In this document: positions 1 to 13,006 of the stretch, piece by piece
How positions within the stretch are numbered: the first letter of the stretch is position 1
Layout: every line of letters begins with the position of its first letter
Notes under the pieces: model-generated
Database searches by the model: none
What the model saw: only the letters and a program-made list of their open reading frames with translations
What the model was told of the DNA's origin: nothing
Position numbers and translations under genes: made by a program
NCBI RefSeq assembly: GCF_000213175.1
Contig: NW_009799101.1
Coordinates: 1,715,470-1,779,469 of the forward strand
Source: Neurospora tetrasperma FGSC 2508
Taxonomy: Eukaryota > Ascomycota > Sordariomycetes > Sordariales > Sordariaceae
DNA: 64,000 nucleotides
Direction: 5' to 3'

Positions 1-1541
1 CCAACACAACTAACAAGATTCGCATCGATTTGCGTGCAGTGGTCGAAATCTTCGAATCCTGTAGAAAGGACGAGGCCATACCCAAACATTCAAGGGCGGC
101 ACAAGGAACCGACGTCACCCATTCATGGACTTGGCACTTTGGAGGATTGCTTTTGACCTCACTCCAACATGTTGTAGGGTAGGGGTGCAACACAATCGAA
201 CCCCTCTATGCTATCTCGGACCACCATCCCACGGTCAACGCTACCGCGGGATCGGAAAGGGTATGATTGACAATAGTGAACAATGAATGTAAAAAGGCAA
301 ATTGGCCAATCACCAGTCAGCAAGATGCCTTGATTGGATTGCGCATGCCGCGCTGCCGCTATCGAGATAAGAACCGGACGAGAGCACTGCTCTGGGCTTC
401 GGGTAAAAGAGGCTCTTGGTTATCTTGATTATCTAGCTACAGATGACTATAATGTAACTCAAACTAGGGTGGAGGGTTGAGAAAATCTTGGGCAGCAGTC
501 CGGAGCTACACTAGCTGTACCTGATAGGTAGTGACCCCGGGGCGGGATGGATGACGCCGCGACCGGACTATGTACAACACAATGTACTGCGGTATATACA
601 CAACAAACGTATATATCATACCGCGCTTGGAATGTAGGCAGGTCGGGTTACAGGCTCGAGGTGCCTACACTTTGTTTTGGCGTCACCTCACATCACACGC
701 TCACCTGCCTCATCCTTCCACTTTCTTGCTTTGAGCATCCGCATATTATTATCCATTCAGCGCATCCATCCAGTAGTGTACCCGGTATCTTCTTCAAATA
801 GTGTAAACCCCAAACCCGGACTTGGTTTTCACTAGTTCATACGGCAGGCAGAGCAACCACAAAAAATTCAAGATTTTCTTTTCCCAAACTGCTCGCTCCT
901 CGCCCGAACCCATCACATGTATCCTGTTTGGTACCTCCCTATCTATGTATTGGTTGGTGCTGGGTGTATACATACACAGGACAAGACAAAAGAATCGTAT
1001 GAACTCTCCGGCAGTGTATCGTGACAGGTCCAGTTACTCCGAGCAGCCTGAAGAGGTCACTACATACTGTAGAGATCTGCCGTGCGGGCGCCAACCATTT
1101 CCAGGTCCCACCACATCGCGCGATTCCGCAATCGACCGACTGCGTCGCCCCACTGTTTGTTTGCTTTAAGATCTAGATCGTCTGGGCGAAGTTGCTTTTG
1201 TGATGTGATTGCCATAGGGCCATAGACACTTCCAATGCGGCTACACCATTGCGGATGGAGAATCCATGCTTTGAACTCAACATAGCATCAATTGCTTTGG
1301 TATCTCGTTATTGTATAATCATGAGAAGGGGGCCGGGTCCAGGTTCAATGGACATGACCAAGTCCCTTTCTTCTACCCTTCCCGTATGAAGTTTTCCAAC
1401 ATATGCACGTAACTCCCTTTAGGGATGAATTTTCCATATACCTTTTTGATCCCTCATATGCCTCCTTAACTCCTACGTATGAATACAGCGCAAAGAGCAT
1501 TGTTTGCATCGCCCCCTCCCGTTCAGCCCGAGATACTAAAT
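1..1541. other. Intergenic DNA left of leu-1
   Basis: No gene could be supported here. Open frames are short (up to about 115 codons), lack good start contexts and resemble no family I recognise. The right side must hold the 3' untranslated region of leu-1, which ends at 1542 on the minus strand. A TA-rich patch near 590-625 and a pyrimidine-rich patch near 690-790 could belong to a promoter, but nothing follows them that looks coding. Confidence 0.6.
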
Positions 1542-3124
1542 TTAAGCCTCAAGGATCTTCTCCAACTCAGCAACTACAGCGTTACCCATATCCGAAGTGG
1601 TAGCGTTACCGCCCAGGTCCTTGGTCTTGGTACCGTTGTCAATGGCAGCCTTGACAGCAGCCTCAACGGCATCAGCCTCCTTGGGGAGGTTGAGCGAGTA
1701 GCGGAGCATCATGGCGACGGAGAGAATGGTACCGACGGGGTTGACGATGCCCTTACCCGAAATATCGGGAGCGGAGCCGTGGATGGGCTCGTAAATGCCG
1801 TTGCACTTGCCCTTGCCGTCGGGGATTCCGCCCAAGCTGGCGGAAGGGAGCAGGCCGATGGAGCCGGGGATGACCGAGGCCTCGTCCGAGATGATGTCGC
1901 CAAAGAGGTTGCTGGTGATGACGACGCCGTTGAGGGCACGGGGGTTCTTGACGAGCAGCATGGCGGCGCTGTCGATGAGCTGGTGCTCGAGCTGAAGCTG
2001 GGGGAACTCCTTGCTGATGACGTCGGTCACAGTCTTGCGCCAGAGGCGGCTGGTGGCGAGCACGTTGGCCTTGTCCAGAGACCAGACCTTGGCGGGAGGG
2101 TTCTTGGCCAGGGCGAGGAAGCCGGCGAGTCTGGCGATGCGCTCGATCTCGGCGCGGCTGTAGGGCTCGGTGTCGCAGGCGTAGCCGGAGCCGTCATCCT
2201 CGGTGCGGTCACCAAAGTAGATACCACCGGTAAGCTCACGGACGACAATGAAGTCAGTGCCGCGGCAGACCTCGGCCTTGAGGGGAGAGCTGTCGACGAG
2301 GGACTCGGAAGCAAAGTTGCAAGGGCGAAGGTTGCCATAGGTGCCGAGCTCCTTGCGGAGCTTCAGGAGACCTTGCTCGGGGCGGACGGTGGAAGAGGTG
2401 CCCCATTCGGGACCGCCAATGGCACCGAGAAGGACGGCATCGGCAGCCTTGGCGGCGTTAAGGGCCTCATCGGTGAGGGGGTCATTGTGCTTGTCAATGG
2501 AGGCCTGTAGCACATGTGAAGATGCAGTGTCAGTAACCTGCCTATTCAAGGGTTGAAGGTAAACTTACACCGCCAAGGAGGTGGTTCTGGAGGTTGAACT
2601 TGCCAGCCGAAGGGCTGTTGGTCTCGATCGCCTTGAGGACCTATAGACAGGTAAAACAAAACGCATGTAAGCTTTGTGGTCCAGCCAAAAAGAAAACATG
2701 GTCACTGGAAAGCTGTCGCATCACACAAGGTGCGATCGTGCTTGGGGAGCTGTCCAAGTTGGGAGCAGAATCGGAAAGTTTGTCCGTCATTCTTGCGTCG
2801 CTTGGGGCTATGGATCGCGACTAAGGCACCCGGATGTTCGTTTGTTGACGCTAGCGAGCAAAAAGGCATTAAAGCACGTACCTTGATGGCCTCGAGAACA
2901 ACCTGTTGTAAACAGAGACTTGTTAGCTATTTGCGCTTCCCCCAAAGAGTCTGTTGTGCTTTCCCATTTCCCAGTCCAAAGACCGGTGGTGGCCGATAAC
3001 CGGGCATCCCATGCTTTGGGCTGGGGAAGCTGAGCCAGCCAGGGGCAAAGGGCAGAGTAGGGTGGAAGCGTACCTCGGGACCGCAGTGGTCACCACCGAA
3101 CACAACAATGTTATGAGTAGCCAT
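1542..3124 (-). CDS. leu-1: 3-isopropylmalate dehydrogenase (leucine biosynthesis)
   Basis: The product is 3-isopropylmalate dehydrogenase, which oxidatively decarboxylates 3-isopropylmalate with NAD+ to 2-oxoisocaproate in leucine synthesis. Four exons on the minus strand: 3124-3074, 2902-2882, 2640-2569 and 2504-1542. All junctions are phase 0 with GT...AG ends, giving 368 residues, the usual length for the fungal enzyme. Visible family features are the N-terminal [12 protein letters not shown] segment, [21 protein letters not shown], the [12 protein letters not shown] substrate and metal-binding segment, and [12 protein letters not shown] followed by [16 protein letters not shown], the NAD-binding signature. 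The 21-nt second exon is very small but needed to keep the N-terminal helix in frame. The start is the first ATG and begins exactly at the conserved [15 protein letters not shown]. No clear CPC1/Gcn4 site (TGACTCA) was seen just upstream. It is the ortholog of Neurospora leu-1 and yeast LEU2. Confidence 0.96.
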
Positions 3125-4485
3125 CTTGTAATGATAGAGGGAGCTTCGGGGAGCTGGAATTATCAAAGCTGTATGGGAATTGGAAAGTGAACTATGATGT
3201 GAAACGGTAAGCTTCCCGGTTGCGCAGAGCAGGTCAAATAATCGATAGAACCCAAATCGTCAAGCCGCCGAAAACCGCCCGCAGTGGATAAGTGACGAGC
3301 AGCAAAGGACGACAACGTAGGGAGGTCTGTCTGTACATACCAGAAACAATAAGTCGAAATGGGTATCACACGAAGCTCAGCGGGATGTGGAAAGTAACAG
3401 TATGAAAAAGACAAGAGGAGGAAAAGGTAAGTACGAGAAGAAGGATACAGTGACGTTTTGCTTCTCAAAGTTGAATTGGACGGATCGATTGAACAGCTGC
3501 CCCGCGCTTGTCTGCCACCCGATCTGCTGATCTTTAAACAGCACGCACGCTGAGCTCTGGGCGCGCGCTGTTCTCGTCAAGTCATCGCATTGCTCCACGC
3601 ACAACGCCGACCCCGCCTTCCGAAGTCGGCGCTTCCGACCCGTGCCACCATGTTTTTCTTCTTACAATCTTTGCCCGAGGTCCAATCACCTCACCGGCTT
3701 GCGCTTTGTGCTATGGGAACTCACCGAGTTTTCGCTGTAGAGTCATAATTGGAGCCTTCTACAAACTCCGATCGGGTCCCGCTTTGCTGTTTCCAGCTCC
3801 GGTCTTTAGCAGGCGCCTGAGTTCCAGGTCTCCGGATGACAGCTCCCGGTGCTTAGCCTGTGAACGGCCCGGAGCTACTGCCGACACCGCAGCCTTTGAG
3901 TCTGGATTTTGAATGGCTTCCTTTCCCAAGACATTCACCCAAGGACCGGCTGTCCGGAGCTAATTGCTGTCGATCCTACCTCTAGTCCGGTCCCTCCGTC
4001 CAAGCCCGGATACGGCTCTCGAGGGCGAGGCTCCGACAGGGCGAAGCCGGAGCCCAGATTGTGGATCCAAGGTCGGGTCCCGACATGATCTACGCAAACA
4101 TATCGATCAGTTTGTATACACTTCACATCAGTCACCCCTTTTTAGTGTACACTAACTAGGTCAACAAAAATAAATAAACCGCCAGTACGACACCTGCCTG
4201 CCCGCAGCATTACATCGACATCAAAGTTTGGCATACATGGCCATCAACAAATAAGCACCATCCGCTCCAGGTGATTCGGGTATCATTGTGCATTTCTGCT
4301 CCGTGCTCGTTCTTCTCCGGAATGGCTAGCTGTCTGTCGCGTTACCTGCTCTCGATAATCAAAAGTAAACCTTTTCGCTCCTTTCCAATTTCCATCTTTT
4401 CCCGTATAATTTTCGCTTAATGTACTGCTTTTCATGCACGTCATGCCGTTTCCCTTCCGCAGTCCATATATTCGAGACAGCTTCT
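3125..4485. other. leu-1 promoter and 3' side of the PHD gene
   Basis: This 1.36 kb holds the promoter and 5' leader of leu-1 (minus, starting at 3124) and the 3' end of the PHD gene (minus, ending at 4486) to the right. No coding frame longer than about 100 codons is convincing. I looked for CPC1 and Leu3-type palindromes close to the leu-1 start and found none that was clear. CCG/CGG-rich stretches near 3205-3290 are the only hint. Confidence 0.5.
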
Positions 4486-7213
4486 TCATCGAAATGATTT
4501 GAAAGACGACTTATGTGCCAGCGGTGACCCCAATGACGACCCTGAAGTAGGTCTTATCGTCGTCCCTACTCCTGGTGTCCCCTTCCCAACGACTGCGGAT
4601 TGTCTCACAGTCCGTGATGAGCTGCTATAAACTCCATTGCCGCCGCCACTGCCTTGTATGGTGGGTGTCGTCGTCTTCAAGTTCGCACAGTATGCGCATA
4701 TATAGATGGACGGCATTGCCCGTTGCGAAGTGATCTTCACGCATCTACCGTGTAGCCACATCTCGCACGATTCGCTGTGTAGTTGACAACCCATCTTGTT
4801 AGCTTTGCTTGACTAATACTTTACTGCCACGCAGGAGAACAAAAGGAAAATACACATACCACTGAACCATAAAGGCATTTCCTGGGTCGAGATCAGGCCT
4901 TTTGCAAATACAACGCACGGCACGCATCTTGGTGACGCTAGCAGTTGCATCGGACGACGAGGGCGTAGGTAAACTCGCCTCAGTCAGTGCCGTGGGCGAT
5001 GCTGTGAAGCGGCTGGCAAAGTTCATGCTCACACTCGTTCCGGTGCTATTGCTGTGGCTGCTGGACGTCAGTCGTCTCATTTTTGAGGGCGAAGACTTTT
5101 GCCTCATCCGATCTTCTCGCAGCTTGAGGAGCTCATTGACGGCATCGCCTGACATCTTGCTGGTCGGGGTCATCTCGCTGAAGAGAATTTCGTCATCGCT
5201 TTCGTCGCCAAGATCGTGCAACCCGCCGTCAGATCGGAAAGAACCCAACGATGTTGTACTTTGCGCACTGAAACTAAAGTTTGGCTGTGAGTGGCTGGAA
5301 GTATTAACAGCGGTCCTCGATTTGCGGGGGTCCGGTATAGAAAACGAAGTGTTTCTGCTGGGGATGATAATCGGCTCATCGTCTGCTGACGACTCCTCGT
5401 CGTCTTCCGAACACCAGCGGCGACAGCCACCTACTGATTGCGAACTAGTCCGCTTACGGACGGCCATAGGGTTGTCGCGTTCAACGACCAGCGTCGTCTC
5501 TACACGGGCCCGACCGTTCTCGTCGATGGTGAACTTCGCCTGGGTCCTTGTCCGCGGCCCCGCCGTTTCTGGAATAGATGTAAGGCTGGGCAGTCGTTGA
5601 TGGCTGCTCTTTAACGGCGATAATCTGCCACTTGACCTACCGGGCTGTGAGAGAATAGGGCGACTAATGCCCAAGCCAGAACTGTTGGATAACTGAGACT
5701 GTGAACGTGGAGCCGGTGCTAGCGCTGGCAAGATGGCTCGACTGCCTGGTCTCTTGCCTCTATTCTCACTGAGACTCCTCCCAAGCCCGGGACGGCCGAT
5801 GGGCTTGACAGGAGAGGTTGCTCGTACTTTGTCCTTCTTTCGGGGCTCCATTTCCCTTTCACTGGCTGAGCGACGTAGCTCACCGCGTAATGGCACCTTT
5901 GCAACTGACGCACCTTGGTTTCCCGACTGGGCGCCCTGAGATATCTGACGGGATGGACCTCGCGACGACCCTTGTGCCACGGCGTCAAAGGAGGCATCCA
6001 TAGTAGCAGACGACGGCCGACTGAAGAGGAGGCCCGGGTCGACGCCGGTGTTGATTATCCCAAAGAAGTTATCGATAGCAGTAGCATATGTACCAGTATA
6101 CATGATTTGATCCGCTGACGAGGTCATCAGGGCCTGCATGGGCGCTTGAGACACCATGACATGTTCATTTCCACCACTTGACACAACCCGACCTCCATTG
6201 ACCAGTACATTCTCCGGAATAAAGTGGTTGGGGGTTGAAGTTTCCCAGTTCAGTGAGTTCATAGGTCTGGACGGTGGGTGCGGCTCCTGTCGAAACAGGC
6301 TGCTGCTTGCTCCATTGAAATCGATCTCCATCACCTCCAAGCTAGGATCCGTCTCCCAGAAGGGTTGCGGGTTTGCAAAATCGCCTGTCGTGGTTCCGGA
6401 AAGCTGGTAGTTAAACATATCACCTTGGTTCGTCATATAGCTGCCCATGTCTGGTTGATGGGATGTCTCCAGGTATTCTTGCTGGACAAAGTCCTGATCA
6501 TTGTGCATAACGCTGGCGTCAAGCCGACCGGCAAGCTTGCGCTGGCCTTTGTGACGTGAAGGTGGAGGTGTTATAATCTGGGTTGGGTGTGGATCAGCGG
6601 TATCGGGTGATATCTTCTGAACCGATCTGGTTTGTGTAGGGTGAGGCAGCTGGTTCGAGAACGCCAAACTGTTGAAGCTCGATAGGACCAATGGCTCTCG
6701 GGGCAGGCTTAAACCAACCAAAGACTCTACCGAAGGTAATAGCTGTGCCGAATCTGGAGAAGAGGAGGGGTTCGCAGAAGCAGCAGTCAGCCCCGCAGGA
6801 AGCCGGTCCGTTGACAGCGACGCCTTCTGGCCAGACAAAATGAAGGCCGGTTTCTTTGAGCCAAGCTCTTCGGACAGACCTTCTGCTTCTCTAGAGTATC
6901 CTGGTGTGTTTATGAAGACGGAATACTCCTTGGCAAACCCAGGAGTCCAGCCCGCCGTATCTTCAGCGTAGTTCCTGTCGTCCTTGGGCGTGTGCAAGAG
7001 GGGGCTCGACGAGGTGTTGGAGTTCGGGGTTCGGGTAGGTGTAGACGGCTGAGCGGTTTGGTCACCAAAGCTGCTACGAAGATGAGAGGGTCAGTAAGAA
7101 GAGAAGCAATGAGAAGGGAGGGATGGGATGCCAGTCTCTCAAGGAGGAGGGGCCGGAGTAACAAGATGGTGGTATGAACTGGCTAACCTGCAAGCCAGCT
7201 GATCCCCGCTCAT
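4486..7213 (-). CDS. PHD-finger protein, probable chromatin reader
   Basis: Three exons on the minus strand (7213-7188, 7073-4860, 4774-4486) give 842 residues. The first exon is only 26 nt and encodes MSGDQLACS; without it the main frame has no ATG at its beginning. Most of the protein is low-complexity and rich in S, P, T and R, so likely disordered. A single PHD zinc finger lies at about residues 728-785, starting CICKRPDLDPGNAFMVQC. Splicing with the acceptor after position 4775 continues it as ESCEMWLHGRCV and then YICAYC, which restores the canonical C-x2-C-x4-H-x2-C core. PHD fingers of this type bind histone H3 tails; binding to methyl-lysine here is inference. It resembles fungal PHD proteins of the Cti6 or Set3 kind in the finger only, so I give no gene name. 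It is nuclear by inference. Confidence 0.85.
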
Positions 7214-9086
7214 ATCAGTTTCTGTCTTGTGCCATACATATATTCCAATTCCGATCTGAGGTCGAGGTGGAAATTTGCTGATGGGTGGGCTGGTATGTAA
7301 ACGGTGAAGAGAGATCCTTCAGTCGTTTGCTTCGGGTATAGTGTGGATAGAACAGGGCCGAGAATGGATTACGGAGCTGATGGCAAGCTGAAGAGGCTAG
7401 AAATCGGAATCGGTAGGTAGTCGGTCTTGTCTACGTGCTGTTTCTTGTGTTGACCATCCCACTCTTGGACCTTTCTTTTTTTTCCTGATGATTACTCGAA
7501 TCTGGGGCTGGTGGGTTTCCCTCGCCGATCGTAGCCGTGACCACCGTTATGAACGTTTTGGGACTCTATAGGGAACGTGAAGCAGATGACAGTCCTCTGG
7601 TTAGTGCACGTCGTCCTAGCGGAAAATGAGGGATGGATGTGAAGTCAGGGAGGGGCTTCAGCTGGAGGGAGCTAGCAAACAGTGGGCTCACCTAGTCACA
7701 CAGGGAGAAGAGGAAGAAGATCAAGAAAGTCAAAAAACATGAGATTTGTTGGAAAACGAAAGTCGATCCGGCATGTAGCAGGACTCGGGACAAGACGGGG
7801 ATGGAATGCCTGGTCGGGATCGTGTAGGAAGGGAAAAGGTCAAGAAAAGACCCCGTATCTCTGGGGCTGAAAAACATCAGGCTGGACGACGGCTTGTTGC
7901 GAGAAATTCGAAAGCAAAAAAAGTTACTGTATTCGTCACGGTATCGTGTACTGCTATGTTTGTAACCTGCGTCTTCCCCGTTGCTTTTGCGTTTCCATAC
8001 CTTACCGGTACCTCCTGCATGCAGGCATTACCGCCTGGGGTATGTGCTAAAAGATAGGTGCTTTGCAAGCGCCCTCGGTGGTGGCACAGGTCTCGACCCC
8101 CGCTGTCCCTCTCCGCTCATCAGGGTCTTCCCTGTGCTACAGCTCAGCCATTTAACATATACAAAAGATACAATGGATATTCCGCCGGCAGATGTGACAA
8201 TCAGGGCATTCATGGTGTCAGGGTTAAGTAAATTGGGAGAAATGGAAAGGTGGTAAGAAACCGAGTTGGCTCATAGATGCAACGAATTACTTGAGCTATG
8301 CTCCACTTAGAGCAGGTGTTCAGTCAAGATGACACCTGCCATCGCCTGCACAAGGCACAAGGGGACAGAGCCACGGGCAGCCAGCCGTTGTCTGCATGCC
8401 CATGCACCCGTTGCCGGGTTGGGGACAGGTCAGGAACGGTCCGGGTTCCAGGCGACGCCGATGATTATTCGTGCTTTTCTGGCACCCTTCAGCTTGCTCG
8501 GATGATACTACTATCTCATGATAGTTGTCTACCCATCTATCCCTGGCAAATGTCTGAGAAATTGTGTCGGTGTCCTTCAGCAGGAATGTTGCACATCTTG
8601 CCGTTATTTTTCCAAGGGACGACATGAGTCAACATAAGAAGCTCGGACGACGCATCAGACCGTTAGGATGCAGTCACTTCTTCCCGCTGTGCTTCCCTTT
8701 CACGGATTCACGCCGTTGTCTTGATCACCTCCACAGCTTGCCTCGCCATGTATGTAGGACCACTTTGCCTAAACATTATGAACTACCTATTTAAAGGTCA
8801 GCCATGGTGTCGTTCAGACCTGGCAGAAATCCCGTAACGCCGTTACGTCGCAGGGTTACCTGAGCCGATTTCAAGTTCACTGCGCGGCCGAACATTCATT
8901 GTCGTAAGTTTCGGGACGAACCAAACCCGGAAGCCAGTGGAGTCTTCGCTCGTCCCCCTCCCGTCTCCGAGCACCGCCGGTGGTTGCCGATTTTCCATGT
9001 GGATGCCATAGAACCGCTCCGAAACGCACGACTCCATGTTACTGGAGTGGAGTGGCAGGCAATGTTTTCTCTTGCATCCATGAACC

Positions 9087-9121
9087 TTTTTTTTTTTTTT
9101 TTTCGTTCTTTTTTTTTTTTT
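9087..9121. repeat. Two adjacent T homopolymers (T17 and T13)
   Basis: A run of 17 T (9087-9103) and a run of 13 T (9109-9121) are separated by CGTTC. It lies in gene-free DNA with no flanking duplication that would mark a retroposed copy. It is most simply slippage-grown homopolymer sequence. Confidence 0.9.
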
Positions 9122-9810
9122 CTTTCATCGTGACTGAGCTGCGCGGGCGGTGAAGAACCTCAAGCTGTTGCTCAATAGGAAAGGTGTTCTCAACTTGGGC
9201 TTTGCTGCCTTACTTATTCCGGCCCTCTCATCCTACCTATCACGTCTGTATAGCGTGCAGCGTGCCAATCAGACACTAGCCGTGCCTGGCGAACATGTGG
9301 TGCATCTTCCTTCCGTCGGCCTCGGAGCGTTCTCGCTCCCTTGCTATTTATTTGTCTGTGATGACCCTATCGAACATAACATTAGATGTCACTGCAGACT
9401 GTGGATGTGAAGCCTTTCAACAAGTGTCGGTTTCGATGAACATCCTTCTGGTACTTGCTGTACACAAGTCTGATGTAATACCATCATTTGACTTTCCATT
9501 GCACAGCTGCATTCGAGCCATCATCCCATCCCAGCTTTCGTCTGTTGGACTGTCATGCAAGCACTTTAAACCCCTGCCAGCCAGGTGGCACCAGAGGCCA
9601 TTAGGGTCCGCAAGGCCGACAAGCGTTTGTAGTGCACAAAATTAGAATACCTTTTACGTACCAGTAAACAAATGCTCAAGACTTGCGACTCTGCTACGCA
9701 CATACAGAACTAGTCGAGTCTGATACTTGGTACATATGCCGGGTTATAAAATATCCAGTAATGGTCTCGAAGTGGATTTTCATGAATCGTAAGGGGGGGA
9801 TGTGGAAAAG

Positions 9811-9837
9811 AAAAAAAAAAAAAAAAAAAAAAAAAAA
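9811..9837. repeat. A homopolymer (A27)
   Basis: Twenty-seven consecutive A in gene-free DNA, preceded by an A-rich stretch and a G7 run. I see no LINE or SINE body upstream and no target-site duplication, so I do not call it a retroposon tail. Confidence 0.9.
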
Positions 9838-10997
9838 TTGGTGGAACAACTAGTGCGCATACGTCACTTTATGCGTTTGTTTGTTTGTTTACCTCAGCCC
9901 GGTCGTATGGGCAACCGTGCATAGGTAGCTCCTGTCAAGTCGAAAATCTAGTGGTCCGCAACGCAAACCAAACCAAAGCCCAGCTGGGCTCACCAAGGCA
10001 CACAAGTCATACGGTACGACTTCCATCCGTCTGGCACTTATGTAGCTTGTCGGGTTCCCGTGATTATGGTGGCCATCAGCTTAGTTGTATTTGGGTATCA
10101 TTTCGCTCATCTAGAGCTGCGAAGAAGCCTAACACGAACCTACAACAATAACCATCAAAAAAGGGAGGGGGTATACGGGGAAAGCCCCGTGCAATAAGGG
10201 GACAAATGAGAGTATAGAAGGTTATAAGAATTTCGAATAGACAATTAGAAGCCAAGGAAACGAGTAACAGGAAGACGGAAATAAGGAAATCGGGTATCCT
10301 CCACCACATCACCTCCGCGCACTGAATCATATTCGCGACGCCCGCGTTGAATAGATCAGGTCGGCATATAGAGAAAAAAGAGACATCATAAGAAAGTGTG
10401 CCAGTCTAGGTAAGGTATCTAGTAAATCGCCCTGAGCCCCAATTCTAAATCATACTCCATTCCCGAGGAGTTGTTTGTGTGTACTTGCTTTCCGCTTTCT
10501 CTGATTTCCGTGTATGGTCATAACGACATCTCGTGGTAGCCAGCTTCCGTAAAAATATGAGATTCAACAAGCGAATATGGAGATGAGGAAAGAACAGACC
10601 ATGGTTTGTGAGCACCTTAGGAATACCACATGGTTCAGTGAGCAAACTATGTTCATGAAGCTGTAAAAAGGGGAATAGACGAGTAAAATAAGGAAAGATG
10701 TGGAGTGGGCGTAGTGATACCCATTCCAATCGGAGTCTCTCAACTAATCGACCGTGGTGGACGGTCACTGATAATCGGCCACTCCAGCATTGTTGGCAGG
10801 CCAAGGACGAGGGGAAGATGTGACCTGGGCGTGCTCGTTGTGGCGACGCCCATCGTGTGGAGGTATTGGCGGCGTTTGCAGATTGGCAGAGTGTGAAGTT
10901 AACTTGGGAGCTTGGCATAACTTCGATTGTGGCTCGGTGGGTGGCAGCGGTGCAGAGGCTGGATTGATGGTGCCGACAATGATGGACATTGATCCTC

Positions 10998-12939
10998 TTA
11001 TGCTTGCTCGAATTGGCTCTCTCCCGACGTCTGGGATAAGGAAGGTGTTTCCGCAATCGAGCTGTCCTGCATTTGACCTCCCAGGGGGCTAGAGATCTGC
11101 GGTTCGGCTTTACCTTTGATCATGCTTGATGGTCGCGTGTGACTGCTCCCCCTTTGTCGCTTTGGTGTCTCTTTGATCTTCGTGTGGGTATGACACTGTT
11201 CCAGAATAACTATTAGCAATAGGCACTCATTATGGAAGAGATAATTCTTGACATACCTTGTATGCGTGCCTGAACCAGGTGGTGCCCTTTTTCTTGTTGC
11301 TCACGAGCGCGACCCAGTCACGGCAAGTACCACAAAAGCCTTCCCATACTTCCGGGTTTCCTTCCATGCGCCTGATCTTTTGAGGTTCCTGGAAACGACA
11401 TCCTGTCGGTGCACTAATGCCGTGTGTAAAACTCTTGTCGTACCAGTACGCTGAATTCTTGAGCACTAGCCAACGTCCTGGCTTGCAGATTCCGCACCAT
11501 CCTTCCCTTTTGTTTCCGTGTCCACGTACCCATTTAGGGGTGTAAAGATCACCGTCGAACCTGAGCTCCTGCTCGTGGGGGACCATTTCGGGATCGTCGG
11601 GATTCATATCTTCGGGGGGAGGATCGAGTTGTTCCTCCTGAAGGGCAGCAAAGAGATCAGGCGGATCCGAAAGGTCTGCGTAGTGGTGATGCAGAGAGCT
11701 CGGGTCCGCATTGCTCGAAAGCATACGGAAGAATCCATGAGAAAGCAGCGGAGGCGGCTGCTCATAGTGGTGCTGCACGGGGTGGAACCCATGCGATGGC
11801 AATTGCGACGGAAGAAGCATGCTACTATGCTGAAGTACTGGACCATTGCTCCCAAGCAGATAGGGGTTCTGCTGTACTGCCTGTAGGTTCCCAAAGCTGA
11901 GCGGTAGTTGAGGCTGAGCAACCGTGGGGGAGGAGTGGTGGGTCGGCATCCGCGGCTGAGAGTGGAAGGGCTCTTGCGATCCGTGATGATAGACAAAAGG
12001 CGAAGGTCTTCTGCTAGCAGCTGTACCGTAAGATCCCGTGGACCATCTCTTACTCCTGCCACCATCCACGCTGTATGGAGCAGCGCGCGCTCCAGGCCGG
12101 GGAGAAGGCGAGGCGCGGCCTCTGCTCTGTGTCCGTACGAGATCCGACCGTGTTTGAGGAGTCATACGTGGAGAAGCGACAGGTGAGAGATGTGTTGAAG
12201 ACATGTAGGAGTTCCTGTTTGAGGTCGGCCGGTAATCGGAAATTGACTGCGCGTCAGAAAACGTGGCGGAGAACTCGTCGTACGAAGGCATGTCGGAGAA
12301 GGCACCCGACGTCGACAAGCTGAACGACGATCCAGACATTCTGCGCTGATTCAATCCGCCATCGTAGTTCATCTGGTCGCCTTCCAACTGCTGATGTCCC
12401 TGATACTGAAGGTCCATGGGAACGACCTCGTCACTAGTGAATGCCTGACCGATTGCAAGATCCTCGTCCAAAGGTGGTATATCAACATGTTCTCCACAAT
12501 GTCCCTGCCCCCATGCATCTAATGGAACGGTTAGCTCCTCCACATCATCTTGTTTCCTAGTAGTTTCGGTCGTCTCACCTGTCGTTTGCGGGTAGAACTC
12601 GTGAGGCATCGAGGTCGGCGGGAACATGACGTCGCTTGGGGTGTGTTGCGCCTGCGGGATGTTCAATGAGGGTTGAGTCCACGCTGGTAAAGTTCCAAAG
12701 CCACCACCCATACTATATGCGAATCCTTCATGGATAGTAGCCGGTCGTGGCTTGATACTATGAGAGGTAGGGTTTGTCCACATTCCATGAGTAGGCGCCA
12801 TCGCCTCCATCTCAGTCGTCAATTGGCTCCCAGGCATAGTGGATATGGTATCTTGGTGATGGAAAGACACTTCTTGTCTCTTTGAGAACCCAAAGGAAAA
12901 AGGCAACCGTCTGCGGGATTGCTCCTGGTTTGCGTCCAT
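10998..12939 (-). CDS. Rua1-type C-terminal domain protein, putative transcription regulator
   Basis: Two exons on the minus strand (12939-11257, 11195-10998) are joined by a 61-bp intron, giving 626 residues. The N-terminal two thirds is low complexity, rich in S, P, H and Q, as in many fungal transcription factors. At about residues 440-585 is a Cys/His/Trp-rich domain: LYTPKWVRGHGNKREGWCGI, then CKPGRWLVLKNSAYWYDKSF, then FCGTCRDWVAL, then WFRHAYK, with CHTHTK supplied by the second exon. This is the domain known from Ustilago Rua1 (DUF4451), a regulator of ustilagic acid genes. In ascomycetes the family is widespread and its targets are mostly unknown, so role and DNA binding are inference. 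Splicing is supported because it rebuilds the continuous HAYKCHTHTK zinc-ligand cluster. A further downstream exon (an open frame at 10765-10989) cannot be excluded. Confidence 0.85.
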
Positions 12940-13006
12940 GGCTATTCGATAGTTTCAAAAAGATCACTCGGGCCCACTGGTTGTTGACCGGAAGCCACGG
13001 GCAGAG

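Larger units (their letters stand above)
7214..10997. other. Long intergenic region, PHD promoter and Rua1-like 3' end
   Basis: About 3.8 kb without a supportable gene. The left part (roughly 7214-7900) should hold the promoter and leader of the PHD gene, which reads left. The right end holds the 3' untranslated region of the Rua1-like gene. Two homopolymer blocks are annotated separately. An inverted repeat of six bases around a 3-base loop (CGTAAC/GTTACG) lies near 8833-8848. Frames up to 203 codons near 10445-11056 overlap the 3' end of the Rua1-like gene in another frame and show no family features. Confidence 0.5.

Noticed and set aside
1479-2510. A 343-codon plus-strand frame over leu-1
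   Set aside because: It is exactly antisense to the conserved leu-1 exon 4, has an A/G/V/L/D composition expected from the complement of GC-rich codons, and has no family features.
10445-11056. A 203-codon minus-strand frame over the 3' end of the Rua1-like gene
   Set aside because: It lies in a different frame from the conserved CHTHTK exon and has no recognisable domain; R/H/S-rich composition looks accidental.
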